Below, in pieces: positions 20,461-31,840 of a DNA stretch of 64,000 bases; position 1 is the stretch's first letter, and every line of letters begins with the position of its first letter. The stretch spans positions 496,001-560,000 of the forward strand of contig MU839827.1 in NCBI GenBank assembly GCA_030411725.1. The letters are read 5' to 3'. This DNA comes from Echria macrotheca (taxonomy: Eukaryota; Ascomycota; Sordariomycetes; Sordariales; Schizotheciaceae). Below the pieces are notes generated by a model. It had not been told where the DNA came from. It saw only the letters and a program-made list of their open reading frames with translations, and did not search any database. A program made the position numbers and the translations under genes.

Positions 20461-21767
20461 ATGAACTACGTTGGGGATCAGCTGTTGGCAGCCATCGGCC
20501 GTCCAGACAACGGAGAGGTCGCATCGAGCATGGCTGCCGACCCCATCGCGGACGGGCTAGTGAACAACAGCCCGTGTTCTCTTGACGAACTGGAGTGGCG
20601 GGGCTTTTGGGAAACTCCTTCGATGCCCACTCCGCCGCTCTCGGCACCGGCGGGGTCTGTTTTGCGATTGACGCCAGAGTTATGGGATACTGCCGAGTAC
20701 CCAGCCACCGTCAGCTTCGAGTTTCCCTCCCAGTTTTCCCCCGAGACCGCGTCGACCGTGTGTCTTGGGCTTCCGTCACCGGCCACTTACGACGGCAATA
20801 ATACTACGCCAACCCTGCATGATGCCGCTTGTGTAAGGCTGATTCCACAACGAGCAGCTATGGAAAGCTTATAGTTGCTGGCGCAGCTTTGCTAGTGCTG
20901 ACCTTCCTCTAGGCTGGAAGTATGCTGAGCCCGGCGACGGCAGACCACGTTCCCCCGTCTCAAATCGAAGCCGAGCAGGAGGTCACGCCACAAGAACCGC
21001 CCCGTCGTAAGAGGGGCCGCCCACGGCTCTACGAGACCGCGACTGAAATGACACAGCAGGAGTTCCGGGAGTCGAGCATATGGACTAACTCTAGACGAAC
21101 TGCCAAACCACGGGTCAGCACCATCCGTCGTTATAGTATGAGTTTGGGAGGAACCGTCGATTCGGTCTGCGATGACCAAACCAGGACCAAGATGCGAAAC
21201 AGGCTGGCCGCGCAGCGATACCGAGATAAACTCCAGCTGAAGGCAGCAGAGCTGGAGGAAGGGAGGCGGCAAGTGTTATCAAAGCACGAGTCCCTCGTGG
21301 CTGTGGCCAACCAGCTGAGCGATGAGGTTTATGCTCTCAAGAATGAGCTGTTTCAGCATTCATCTTGTGACTGTCCGCCAATCCAGAGATATTTATCAGA
21401 TGAGTTGGCTCGTCGGTTTTCTTGCTCGGATGGTGTGTCATTCGTTGGAGGAGATGCCGAGTCGCAGATGGTCCAACCGGCGGCCTGGGAAGACGCGTAT
21501 ACTGACCTTCGAGAGGCCGAGCATGCATCCGGATTCGGTCAGTGTCAGAGTCTTGGAGGAGTGGGGCTAGATCATAAGGGGTTGGTCAGTTTAGGAGCCT
21601 TGGCTGGTACTCATTTGCCGTCACGTGTTGACATGCCCGGACCCATGTCTCCGCCGAAGACCTTGTCGAGCGAAATTCGTCAAGAAATCCCAATGCCAGC
21701 TGCTGCCACGTGTGGAGTGGCAACCAGATGGGCCGGGTGGGCAGTTGGGTCCCAACTCGGTCGGTGA
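20461..21767 (+). CDS. bZIP transcription factor
   Basis: Two exons, 20461-20832 and 20913-21767, give 408 residues. The intron starts GTAAGG, has GTGCTGACC as branch site and ends CTCTAG. The basic region lies near residues 212-228 (TRTKMRNRLAAQRYRDKL). It keeps the Asn and Arg that contact DNA in the NxxAAxxxR pattern, with Gln-Arg-Tyr-Arg where many factors have Ser/Cys-Arg. A leucine-zipper-like helix follows (LKAAELEEGRR, LVAVANQLSDEVYALKNEL), and then a Cys-containing turn (SCDCPPI). An AT-hook-like KRGRPRLYE lies near 157-165. The N-terminal part is acidic and Pro/Thr-rich, probably for activation. It shares an upstream region of about 585 bp with the divergent Zn2Cys6 gene and is followed after 116 bp by a second Zn2Cys6 gene. 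Confidence 0.83.
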
Positions 21768-21883
21768 AGGCACGATTGGTGTTGTTTCGCCGTGCAGGAA
21801 TTTTGGCGATAAATTCAGGGTCTGGGCGCTGTTTTGCTTTTCCAAGCGGCTTTTCGCTGCTAGCTGATTTTGTTTCCGTCAGA

Positions 21884-24337
21884 ATGAATAATAGCTCCGC
21901 CAACAATGCGCGGTTTACCCCTGCTCGCTCTCTTCTCCCGGCCTTTTCTCCTCTAACCACGGCAGCTTCCCCAACCACTGCACAAACGCCGGCGCTTGCC
22001 AAGCGTCCGTCTCCTGTTGTTTCGGCATGTGCAGTCTGTCGCAAACGAAAATCAAGAGTAAAGTTAATCAGACGAAGGGATCTGTATCCCTCGTCGCATC
22101 GTCACTGACTGTTTCTCACCACCCAGTGCAGCGGCGATCGTCCAAGGTGCACCTCGTGCGCGAGGCAAAAGACGGACTGCCTCTACGACACAGATGATGC
22201 CGGCGAGACGGCTGGCCAGGCCGCCAAACGGAGGCTAACCAGTCTTCAACACCGCGTGTCGGCCTACGACCGTGTGTTCGCCGCTTTGCAGTCTCGACCG
22301 GAGAGCGACGCCGCCTCCATCCTGTCGAGGATTCGACAAGGCCACGATGTCGACGCGATTGCCCGCCATTTGAGCCATGGAGACCTCTTGCTCCAGATGT
22401 CTCTCGTTCCCGAGTCCAAGTACCGCTACGTGTTTCCAGTCGTCGACGAAATGCCTGCGTACTTGATCCGACCCGACAACCCCTACCTGGATTCAATCGT
22501 ATACGAGTGGACGGCGCGCAGACCGCGAGACGCCGACCGGTCCGCGGGGGAAGGGAGTTCGGGCGTGGACGGTGGCTCGCTACATACCGCCACCGAGAAA
22601 CCGCACGAATTTTACCTGAAGCCGTATCACGCCGCCGAGGTAGTTGATGTTCTGCTTAGTGCCGCCCAGCCGTCTAAGTGGACAGAGGTGTCGACCGACG
22701 ATGTGCTCATGAGGCGACTTCTCTCCCGCTACTTCCTTGTCGAGTATGGAGGTCTTACCTTCTTCCAAAAAGATTACTTTCTTCAGGACATGGTCGAGAT
22801 GCGCCGAAGGCTCTGCTCGTCCTTGCTGGTCAACGCTGCTCTTGCCATCGCTTGCGTAAGCTTAGCCCCTGAAGCCCCTAAACCCCCAGATCGGACGCTG
22901 ATAATGCATGGTTGACATCAGTTTTACGAGCCGGCTCTCTCCAACCGGGCAGAGTTCTGGAATCCCGACAGCCTCGGTTACCGATTTATCGCCGAAGCGC
23001 GAAGGCTATGGGAGATTGAGCAAGGCGTGAGCAAACTGACCACTATCCAGGCCGGTCTCGTCATCAACGTCATCTACAATATCTGCGGCGTCGATCGAGT
23101 TGGGTGGTCTTATACCGAGAGAGCGGCTGCGATGGCCCGAGACCTGGGCCTCTTGCAAGGTCTATACCGGGGAAGCGCGAGATTGTGTGATGCAGGGAAT
23201 TTTACCGCATGGGCACTCTTCAACTGGCAGGCGTCCGTCACACCGTGCTGCGAAGACGGCAGTGTCTAACCACAAATATAGGATGGTATCGTTCTCCTTT
23301 CACAGGCCGCCTCTTCTATGCGACCCCCCCGCTTTCACGCTGCCTGATCCTGCCGAGAATCCAGCATGGTATGGCGAGCTCTGGATAAGATACAGCCTCT
23401 CCGAGGTGCAATATCCAGTCCAGTTCGCTCATCTCTTCAAGTCATTATCCGAGCTAGCAGTTGTCATGAACGACGCGGCAAGCCACTTGTTTGGAAGCCC
23501 TCCGCGCAACTCGACTGCTGCACTCGCGGCCCTCTGTTCGAGATTCACCAACTGGTACAACAAGTTGCCCGGGCCCTTGCATCCACGCAACGTTGCGCTT
23601 CCGTCGCAATTGAAACTCCAGTGCGTTCGCCCACATTCGTCGTTAGGTATACACACTAACCGGTTGACTACCGCAGTCTATTGTATTTCCAGCTGGTCTT
23701 TCGCGTCCTCGACAGGTCGGAACCTCTCCAATCCAACAGGCCGGCTGAAGACGACGTGCTACTCGACGCGTTCGGCGTGCATCCCCAGAACATGGTCGAC
23801 CATGCCCGAGTTTGTTTCGAGACCCTGCTTCGGTTATACTATCTTCGACACGGTGCCGACCGACTGGACACAACTTGCAATGCGTTCTTTCTGCAGCAAG
23901 GGTTCATGTGTCTCAAGGATCTTGCCACACATCCCCAATCGCCCAGCGTCGCTGCCTGGCGTTCGACTTTGATCTTGGCTGCAAAGTGCTTGTATGACCA
24001 GGGTGGAAGCGCTCACTTTGCCCGGGTGCTTTACCAAGTCCTTCATGATCAGATGCCGGCCGACGCTATTGCCGAACTTGGCAGATTTGCTGGAACGCAA
24101 ATGTCGTGGAAAGACGACATCCATTACGACGAGATACGGACCGAATACGTCGCAAGCTTAAACGCGAGGGAGCTGATCCGTGTGGGGATGCTTATTGAGA
24201 GCCCCCAGGAGGACTTGGAGGACGAGTCCAGCGACGAAGCTGCCCCGTCCAGCTCTCAGGCTTTCCCATCTGATCACGGTTACTTGAGCCAGGGGCCCTC
24301 AAAAGACGACGCAACCCCCATCGTTGATCGGTCGTAA
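21884..24337 (+). CDS. Zn2Cys6 transcription factor with fungal_trans-type domain
   Basis: Five exons (21884-22057, 22127-22855, 22922-23232, 23306-23620, 23677-24337) join in frame to 729 residues. Intron 1 splits the zinc cluster exactly as in the neighbouring factor: CAVCRKRKSR joins CSGDRPRCTSCARQKTDC, with perfect CX2CX6CX6CX2CX6C spacing. A linker helix (RVFAALQSRPESDAASIL) and a GDLLLQMSL block follow, typical of this subgroup. The regulatory domain includes CSSLLVNAALAIAC, LWEIEQGVSKLTTIQAGLV and YTERAAAMARDLGLLQ. The C-terminus is acidic (EDLEDESSDEAAPSSSQ). All splice sites are canonical, including GTAAAG with an ACTGACTG branch in intron 1. The gene lies just downstream of the bZIP gene and converges on the esterase gene that ends at 24365. 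Confidence 0.88.
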
Positions 24338-24364
24338 CAATGTCGACCGATAACTCCATACCGA

Positions 24365-25336
24365 TCAAGCCTTCCCATTGGGACCCCCCCGTCCCCACAC
24401 AAAGTAGTCTGTCGTGTGGTTCAACTGAAAAAACTCCAGCACCGTATTCTCCTGCACACGTATATCATGCGGCACTCCCGCTGCGCTAAACGCCTCAAGC
24501 CATCCACTGGTACCATACGTCGTCTTGGTCCATCCTGCCACCGGTGTATTGGCTGTCGTAGTGACCGGAGTCATGCCAACACCCAAAACGGCAGTCCACT
24601 CCTTGATGGCCTCCTCGTGGTTCTTGTAGTCGAGCACCTCATCCGCCGTCCCGTGAAAGAGCTGCAGCTTCGGCCGCCACCCGGTATACCCCGGATACGC
24701 AGCGCGTACGATGGCCGCCCACTCGTCCCCCGTCTTGGTCACCCTTCCCTTGGCACAGTCGTCGTTCCAGTACCCGTAGACGCCCGAATTATTCCCCGGC
24801 GCGGCGAAGCACCCAAACGGCACACCCGAGAAGGCGCTCCCGGCCGCAAACACGTCTGGATACGCGCCAACCAATACCTGCGTCATCATGGCGCCCGACG
24901 AGACGCCCGTGACAAAAACGCGCGCCGCGTCGCCGGCGTACCTGGCCAGAGTCCAGCGCACCATGCTCACGATGCCGAGGCTGTCGCCGCCGCCCTCGTG
25001 CGTCAGCGTCTCGCGCGACGATACGTCCCAGCACGAGTCGGCGACGTGCGGGCTCGACGGGTAGATGACGATGAAGCCGTGCTTGTCGGCCAGGGCGGCG
25101 TACTGGCTCCCGCGGAACGCGGCGGCGGCGGAGCCGTGGCACCAGTGCGGGTTGACTAGGACGGCGGGCTTGGCGGGGAGCGTGTCGGGGACATAGATGA
25201 AGAAGCTGGCGTTGGTGGGGTTGGGGCCGAAGGGTTCGGTGATTTGGCGGAGCGAGGCTGCCAGGGAGAGGCCCGGGAGGGTGAGCGTCAAGCTGAGGAG
25301 GCGCATTTTTGATGGGTGGTTGAGGGAAGTTGTCAT
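24365..25336 (-). CDS. CE1-type secreted esterase (acetylxylan/feruloyl/PHB-like)
   Basis: A single frame of 323 residues. The ATG at 25336 is in frame with a better secretory start at 25306, which puts a hydrophobic leader (LLSLTLTLPGLSLAAS) first. The protein matches the Esterase_PHB/CE1 alpha-beta hydrolase family. The nucleophile elbow is GVSSG (Ser146), the acid region is HGTADEVLDY, and the probable His lies in GVPHDIR near the end. Conserved blocks include VNPHWCHG, FIVIYPSS, SCWDVSS, FAAGSAFSGVPFGC and GYTGWRPKLQLFHGT. The enzyme is probably extracellular, removing acetyl or feruloyl groups from xylan. There is no cellulose-binding module or linker. Its promoter faces that of the P450 gene, with 508 bp between start codons. 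It could share control with that gene. Confidence 0.87.
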   Translation of the reverse strand: MTTSLNHPSKMRLLSLTLTLPGLSLAASLRQITEPFGPNPTNASFFIYVPDTLPAKPAVLVNPHWCHGSAAAAFRGSQYAALADKHGFIVIYPSSPHVADSCWDVSSRETLTHEGGGDSLGIVSMVRWTLARYAGDAARVFVTGVSSGAMMTQVLVGAYPDVFAAGSAFSGVPFGCFAAPGNNSGVYGYWNDDCAKGRVTKTGDEWAAIVRAAYPGYTGWRPKLQLFHGTADEVLDYKNHEEAIKEWTAVLGVGMTPVTTTANTPVAGWTKTTYGTSGWLEAFSAAGVPHDIRVQENTVLEFFQLNHTTDYFVWGRGGPNGKA

Positions 25337-25843
25337 GGAGGTTGTGGACAGTGGAAAATCTTTATTTTATGTTTGGCCGAGACACGGGATCTCGACTCGC
25401 TACGGTTTACTGCGCGTTTCGTTGGAGTTGAAGAGTTTCTCCGGGGCGGAAGGGGGGCTTCCGTCCCCCAATTCAGACATCATCATTTAGCCTGCCGTGC
25501 TCAGTGTCTATGCAGCTCACTAACCTCACTACTGTCCATTATTGAATGGTTTGTTGACTTGGTCACTCCCGATCATTCATTGTTGACAATGTCTTGGCGT
25601 TGCGGACCCTGAATCCCGGGGACGCAGATGAGAATTCCGCGACCCGAAACCGAGCCCGGGAGATCGACGCTAGTGTTTTTTAGTGAGGGGCCCTGACCAA
25701 TCAAATTTCAGCATCACCCACCCCCTAAGGGGATCCCCCTCATGCAGATCGATGATCAGATGAGATGTATGATGCACGTCATTTTCTCTTTCAACGTCCT
25801 CTCTTCGCATCCGTGTCCCGATACTCACCCACCAGGCGAAACC

Positions 25844-27565
25844 ATGGCACTGATAACGTTCTGGCGCGCCACCCTCGCCTCGGCGATCGAGATCTTGCTG
25901 GCCAAGAGACTCGGATACCTCACCACGCTCCCGGTCCCGCTGCCCCTGGCCGCCGCCGCCGTCCTCGTGTTCTGTGCCAACTACGCCGCCTGGCTCCTCT
26001 GGATCACGCTGATCGTCCCCTTCTGCCTCGACCCGCTGCGGAAATTCCCTGCGCCGCGCGTGGTCACCCTCTCTCGGCTGCTGACGAGGCTGCGGAATAG
26101 CGACACGTACCCGCCCGGCCAGTTTCTGCTCGAGGTGGCCGAGAGGACGCCCAACGAGGGGATCGTGGTGTTGCAGGGGCAGGCGACGAGTCTGTTGCTC
26201 ACCAAGCCCGGGCCGCTGGCGGACGTGCTCGTGCATCACCCGTATGATTTTGCCAAGTTCGAGTATGTGCGGGACTTTCTCAGGCCGGTGCTGGGGGACG
26301 GGCTGGTTGTTGTCGAGGGGGAGAGGCACAAGTTTCTGAGGAGGAACGCGCAGGGCGCGTTCAAGTTTGGGGTCGTGAGGGAGTTGTATGGGATGATGTG
26401 GGAAAAGGCGGTCGCGTTTAGTGAGGTTCTTCAGAGGAGGGTGGTGCAGGAGGAGGCGGAGGAGGAGGAGGCGGGGACGAGAGTCGAGATGAACGGGTGG
26501 GCGAGCAAGGTGACGCTGGATATTATTGGGATCGCCGCGTTCGGGAGGGACTTTCAGGTGCTCACGCACCATGATGATCCGCTGATTCGCAACTACGACG
26601 AGCTGATGCGGCCGGGGCGCGCAAAGTTCTTTTACTTCATCGTGTCGGCCATGATGCCGAGGTGGGTTGTACGGTGGATGCCGTGGCGGGTTGCGCGCAT
26701 GTTTGAGCAGACGACGGCGAGCATCAAGGCGATCTGCGGAGACATGGTGCGGGACAAGGCGGAGGCGATTGCGAGGGCAAAGGATGACGGGGAGCATTTG
26801 GATATTCTGTCGATGCTGATTAAAACGAGCAACTTTTCGAGCTCGGAGCTTGTTGATCAGCTTTTGACCTTTCTGGCCGCAGGGTAGGTCTTATTTCCCC
26901 TTTCTGTATTGTTTCTTAGGTGAGCGCTGGACAATACTGATTACACACATAGACACGAAACAACCTCCTCGGTCTTCACCTGGGCAACTTACCTTCTGTC
27001 CACCCGGCCTGTTTTACAACAGGCCCTCCGTTCCGAGATCCTCACGGCATTTCCCTCATTTCCCGATGTCCCCCAAGACGTTGAAATCGCCTCGGTGCTC
27101 GAGCACCTGCCCTACCTGAACGGCATCCTCAGCGAGACACTGCGGCTGTTTCCGACGGTGCCAGTAACTGTCCGCGTTGCAGTACGGGATACCACGCTTT
27201 CTGGCTACCCCATCAACAAGGGTACCGAAATTGTCCTGTCACCGTGGCAGGTCAACAGATATACTGAAATCTGGGGCCCAGATGCCACCAAGTTCCGGCC
27301 GGAGAGGTGGATCGTGGATGGCAAATTTGATCCGACAGGCGGCGTGGCGAGCAACTATGCCCATATGACTTTTTTGCACGGGCCGAGGGCGTGTATCGGT
27401 CAGGGGTTTGCGAGGGCCGAGCTGCGGTGTCTGCTGGCGGCGTTTGCGGGGAGGATGAGATGGGAGTTGGATATGGCCGAGGGAACAGTGGTGCCCGGCG
27501 GGGTGATCACCATCCGGCCGGTGAATGGTTTGTATCTGCGGCTTTTTGACGGACAGAAGAGCTGA
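25844..27565 (+). CDS. cytochrome P450 monooxygenase
   Basis: Two exons, 25844-26883 and 26953-27565, give 550 residues. The intron falls inside the I-helix oxygen-binding motif: LLTFLAAG joins HETTSS to form AGHETT. The ExxR motif is ETLR, the PERF-like block is FRPERW, and the heme loop reads FLHGPRACIG with the ligand at Cys494. The N-terminus has one or two hydrophobic segments (PLPLAAAAVLVFCANYAAWLLW), so it is probably anchored in the ER membrane. It should use O2 and electrons from NADPH-P450 reductase to hydroxylate a small lipophilic molecule. A longer in-frame start at 25742 exists, but the ATG at 25844 follows a typical CACC-like context. The CYP family cannot be assigned here. It is divergent from the CE1 esterase. 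Confidence 0.9.
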
Positions 27566-28059
27566 GGAGATGGATTATATACTGTGTTGATATAAACGAT
27601 CAGCTAAATGGCAATTCAGATGACATGCTCATGCTGGCCTGCGTTCAATGAAGGGGTGGTTGCACAAACGAGTTATTTCATGGCTTGACACGGTCCTCAA
27701 GATCTCTTGCGTCATAGTCCAGTGTCCAGTGCTTAGTGTCCAGTATCCAGTATCCAGTTTAAGGCCTCGGCGCAAGACCCGATGAAGATATCAGCTTGCT
27801 GTTTCCTTGATATCGTCCACCGCTTTTGCCTTCTTGACGAAGGAAGTTGAAGGGAAACCACATCGACTTAGAGATCCACTGACAGGACAGCTTGTCAATG
27901 CTACGACAAACTAGACAAACTACACTACCGTAGGTAGACGCCAAATGAATCCAATCCAATCCAATCCAATCCGACTCGACTCCACGAGACTACAGTAGCG
28001 GCGTGACGGTCCGCTAGCCTCAAATGCAAAATACACGTGATCTTTGCACCTGCTCGGAC
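27566..28059. other. intergenic with short tandem repeats
   Basis: No gene seen. Degenerate AGTGTCCAGT/ATCCAGT repeats lie at about 27718-27758, and AATCC is repeated at about 27949-27972. The right end holds the terminator of the tRNA gene on the minus strand. Confidence 0.5.
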
Positions 28060-28073
28060 AAAAAAGAAAAAAA
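28060..28073 (-). terminator. pol III terminator of the initiator tRNA gene
   Basis: Two T runs (7 and 6 T on the minus strand, split by one base) lie 8 nt beyond the tRNA 3' end. T runs of four or more stop RNA polymerase III. Confidence 0.8.
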
Positions 28074-28081
28074 GAATGGTT

Positions 28082-28153
28082 TAGCTCGAACTTGTTTCGA
28101 TCAAGTGACCTCCGGGTTATGAGCCCGGCGCGCTTCCGCTGCGCCATCGAGCT
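28082..28153 (-). tRNA. initiator tRNA-Met (CAT)
   Basis: The 72-nt sequence folds as a complete cloverleaf: a 7-bp acceptor stem (AGCTCGA with TCGAGCT) and discriminator A, a GCGC D stem, and a CCGGG anticodon stem with loop CTCATAA. The T loop is ATCGAAA instead of the usual TTC-type loop. A54, the A1-U72 pair and the GGG-type pairs of the anticodon stem (here CCGGG/CCCGG) are features of eukaryotic initiator tRNA. It delivers the first methionine in translation. There is no intron. The D arm (TGGCGCAGCGG) serves as A box and GATCGAAAC as B box. Confidence 0.93.
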
Positions 28154-29116
28154 TGGCTTATGTCTTTTGTTGATGTGAGTGAGAGTTGATCCGGAATATT
28201 AGTAGTCCCCCGGGCATTTCTTTGTCATTCGTTTTCCCGAGCCAAGCAAGGCATGTGTACATTTTTTTTTTGTTTACACCGTTAGTCTGCTATGGAGGTA
28301 ACCTTTAAACTCCCGGCACCTCGAGACGAGTAATGGGTTCGAAAAAGCCCAACTCCTGCTATTGGATCGGTTGGAGTGGTGAAGACTCTCTTCACTTCAA
28401 TGTGAGTTTACAAAGCGAAGCCCTTTCCTACATGTACTTGGTAAATAGACGAACCAGTCTGGTTTCTAACCCCGGATTTAGCTTGTCCACTAATCCAAAT
28501 AAATCTGAGGGTATGTAACAAGCCCTATAGAAAAAGCCAGGGTTCCAAAGCCCCCTACAATAAGAACCCCTATGCCTACAAGTAATCTCAACCGGAAATC
28601 GTTTGAATTCAAGTGGCTCTTACACCATAGGGGACACCTGCTGGGCCAGAAAATCAAAGCAAAGCAAACATTGAGCAACACTCCAATGTATACCTATCCG
28701 GGATTGGGAAGCGTTGGATCGATTCTGGCCGCTCGCACAACACGGCTACATCATGGCCCTAATAAACAACCTCGACAACACTACCTTGGCGACCTATGAG
28801 TTGGCAGTATGCAATACAAGTGTAAGGTACTTATGGTCTGATTGATCCAGTCCAGTCGTCAGCTGGTGACGATGACGACCCCCCTACTTACTTCTGGTCT
28901 TCGGAGTGATATCATTCCGAGGCTTTGATTCAATGAGACAATGTTGGAATAATGGTTCTTTTGCAGAATACATTGAGTTTAGGAACACGCTGTTTCAATC
29001 TGATATGTGTTGCCGACGTTGCTTTTCCTCCTCCTCCATACTATCCCTGGCTTTTACCTTCAATAATTCTCGCTTGTACAGCTAGTCTCTGCGTTGCAGC
29101 CGGCTAATAAAGCAGA
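28154..29116. other. intergenic, possible small coding remnants
   Basis: No full gene. On the minus strand, 28490-28590 encodes a hydrophobic stretch (LLVGIGVLIVGGFGTLAF) that ends in a stop. On the plus strand, near 28740-28830, a short stretch reads as ALINNLDNTTLATYEL. These might be pieces of dead genes, but no family is recognised. The right end is the 3' flank of the GH5 gene. Confidence 0.35.
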
Positions 29117-30459
29117 CTAAATATATGGCTGCAGACTAGGCAGGACCTTGGTATACGCCGTACCGCTGGGCGGCTCCATGCTGAACATGTAGTCTGTCGT
29201 ACAAGTCAGTCAATATCCCAGCACAATTGCAAGTACGGATAGATCAAGTAAGTAGGGAAGAAGAAAAGAAAAGAAGAAGGACAAAAAACATACCAGCCCA
29301 CCAAGGCCCACCAGCCCACCACAACCACCCCGTCCACACATCCGAGTTCTGCTGCATATATCCCAACATGCCCGTCAGCGCCGCAAGACACTGCGCATTC
29401 GCCCCGCCCGCCGTCTCGCCCAGCACCGCCTTCTTGCCGTTACTCTTCAGCCAAGCCGTCGCGTCCCGGAGCCGCTCGGCCCCGATAGTCCGCGACACGC
29501 ACGTCTCGTTCGTGCCGGACCCGTCGGCGTCGAGGTACTGGTGCATCTCGTACACGATCTTGTCGGACGCGTCTTTGAGGTCCTTGAGGTTGCTGTTCGT
29601 AGCCGACCAGGTCCACGCGCCGCTCCACGAGTTGCCCTCCACGAAGATGTACTGGCTCGTCGCGCCGGCGGCGCGGATGCCGTCTATCGCGGCCTGGTTG
29701 AGTCTCAGGACGAGGGACTGGTCCATGTCGTGGTACTCGTTGTTCGTGTCGAAGATTACCTTGTCGTTGGCGGCGAACGGCTTGGCGACGGTTGTCCACC
29801 ATGTTTTGAAGCCGTCGGTGTCGGTTATGATTTTGTCGTAGTAGCGGCCTGGGTTTGTTTAGATTCTGAGAAAGGGAGTTGGGGTGGGATGGGAAGAAAG
29901 GGGGGTATACCGAAGTTGTGAGGGTCGATTATGGCGTAGGCGCCTTTGCTGGTGACGTATTGGACTATCTGTTGAATGTTAGTAGTTGAGTTGGGAACTT
30001 TAGGCCGCTGAAACAAAAATACACGCTACATAACGAACGAACGGGCTGGCCAAGTGCAGGCTAGCGAGAGAGAAGGGGTAGTGTAGACGTACATCCTGAA
30101 GAGCCTGCGAGTACGTCGCGTCGAGAGCCCCGTTGAGCTTGTTCGGGACCAGACGCTCCCTGAGTCTATCAGAACATGTCTTTTATAATAATGAAAAGGT
30201 GGATGACACACATCATGAAGGCGATGCGGAACGCGTTGAAGCCCTTGGAGACGAGCGTGTCGATGGTCGACCGCACCGGCCATGTGTACTGCTTGCCCAG
30301 GGTACCGGGGAGGTCTTTGTTGCCAAACTCGGCGCCGGCCTGGTTGACGCCAACAAACTGGAACTTGGAAGCCCTTTTGGTGGTCGGTGTATCGACGGCC
30401 GGGGCTGCGAGAGCCGAGCCAACACCGACGAGGCCAATGATTGCGTGCAGGAGCTTCAT
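29117..30459 (-). CDS. GH5 endo-beta-1,4-glucanase (cellulase), secreted
   Basis: Five exons (30459-30212, 30159-30093, 29968-29911, 29848-29294, 29193-29117) give 334 residues. A signal peptide (LLHAIIGLVGVGSALA) is followed by a short propeptide and the GH5 domain. Visible motifs are FQFVGVNQAGAEFG, FNAFRIAFMMERLVPN, AYAIIDPHNFGRYY, FDTNNEYHDM with the acid/base Glu, and AVLGETAGG with the nucleophile Glu. The end is DYMFSMEPPSGTAYTKVLPS. It should be secreted and cut internal bonds of cellulose or related glucans. No cellulose-binding module or linker is present, so it is a catalytic-domain-only form. The introns are 52, 124, 62 and 100 nt, all GT..AG. A TATA-like box lies about 75 bp before the ATG. 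Confidence 0.92.
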
Positions 30460-30532
30460 GTTGGACGAACTGACAACGATGTGATCCAGTGGTCATTCTC
30501 ATGTCTCGTCCTGCTCATCCTAGGATATCTCT

Positions 30533-30538
30533 CTTATA
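30533..30538 (-). promoter_or_regulatory. TATA-like box of the GH5 gene
   Basis: TATAAG on the minus strand lies about 75 bp upstream of the GH5 start codon. Position and sequence are as expected for a strong, regulated fungal promoter. Confidence 0.4.
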
Positions 30539-31833
30539 GACATCTCTCAGCTCATCATCTCTGAACGCCAACGAAGACATCGCGAGGCGTGACGGAGTGG
30601 CTCCCTCCGCCCTCATTACGGTGGCATGGCGTGGGTACTCCATTTTCTGCCGTGTCCAAAGTCTCGCAGAGGCGACTGTGCCGCTCTTGATCCTCAGGTT
30701 CCCGGGACCCAACATTCGGAAAAAATTCAGGCACCGGGATGGGAGCGCTGCCGGGTGGTGGTGCTGTGGGGTAAATAGAGGCCGGTATATTCGGGCGAGC
30801 GGTTCGTTCCCCAATTTGTGTTTGTCGGGCAAAATGGGGATTGCGGGCTGCTGTGTGAGTCGTGGAGAATATCTGGCCCGGCAATTGCCGAAGTAGCTTG
30901 GGCGGAGCTACCGTCGCCATTTTATGTGATGATTCTAGAACATGTCGCGATGTCGTGTTGGAGTTCAAAACCTAACCTAGCAGATCCGAATGGACAGGAG
31001 GTCTGTTCCTCAACCGGAAACGTTTCCTCCGCCCTCGCCAGCCGGGACGAGGACGTGCTAGGTACCTGCTGGGTCACTTCTGCATGCTGGCAGTACAGGT
31101 TCTTGCTCTCATAAGTGTTAAGCCAGGAAGGAGCACCCAGGCAAGATGGAAGGCGCGCAAGGACCACAGGCACTGTATTTAACCAGCCAGAGGGCTCACC
31201 TCTTCTCTTCCACAAAACAAGCATCGTTGCCTCAGTCTTTTCATAAGGTAATTATTGAAGTTGGAGTTTCAGTCAAAGAGTTCATTGTCAAATATTCGAG
31301 TCAGCACTCCACTTTCACTCAGTCCCTCAGTCCACTGAGTCTGACAAACTCTGCCCTCAATCTGGCGGTGACAACTGGAGGCTGTTACAATGGCCCTTAC
31401 TCATTTGCATCTCTGTGACTGGCGCTCATCCCTGTCACCGGGACGCCAAGACCTGCGTGTCTCTCTCTCTTCGCAACCCGCCGGCGAGTTTTTGTTCGTC
31501 TCATTTCGCGTCTTCGCCTCGCAATTCCGATCTTGGGACCAAATCCTCCATCCCGGTCCCATCGATTCACCGGTTGCAGGCGCCACCCCCGCCCGAGTTT
31601 CGCAGAAGCAACCAGTGGCATGGCTAGGAAGTGTCTCCGACGCGCCCTCGTTGGGCGGTGTGATGCAACCACCTGTCCCGGGCGTCCCAGACGGGCTGCC
31701 TGCGGCATTTTGGCTGCGAGCCTAAGACAGTTCGAGCCGAACCCGACACACTGGCTGGCCTGCACCCCATGCTAATTATGGACCATGATCGGAGCTCGTT
31801 CCGCGGCCACACCCCGTCATCGGGCCGGTCTGC
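30539..31833. other. intergenic between GH5 and methyltransferase genes
   Basis: This is the divergent promoter region of the GH5 (minus) and LaeA-like (plus) genes. Several open frames of 60-137 codons overlap on both strands with no domain. I see no RNA gene. A repeated CAGTC/ACTCAGTC pattern occurs near 31300-31345. Confidence 0.4.
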
Positions 31834-31840
31834 TATAAAG
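31834..31840 (+). promoter_or_regulatory. TATA-like box of the LaeA-like gene
   Basis: TATAAAG lies 114 bp before the start codon at 31954. The context is otherwise GC-rich, so the match stands out. Confidence 0.4.

Noticed and set aside
25670..26797. A 375-codon minus-strand frame opposite the P450 gene
   Set aside because: It is antisense to P450 exon 1, with Arg/His/Pro-rich composition and no domain.
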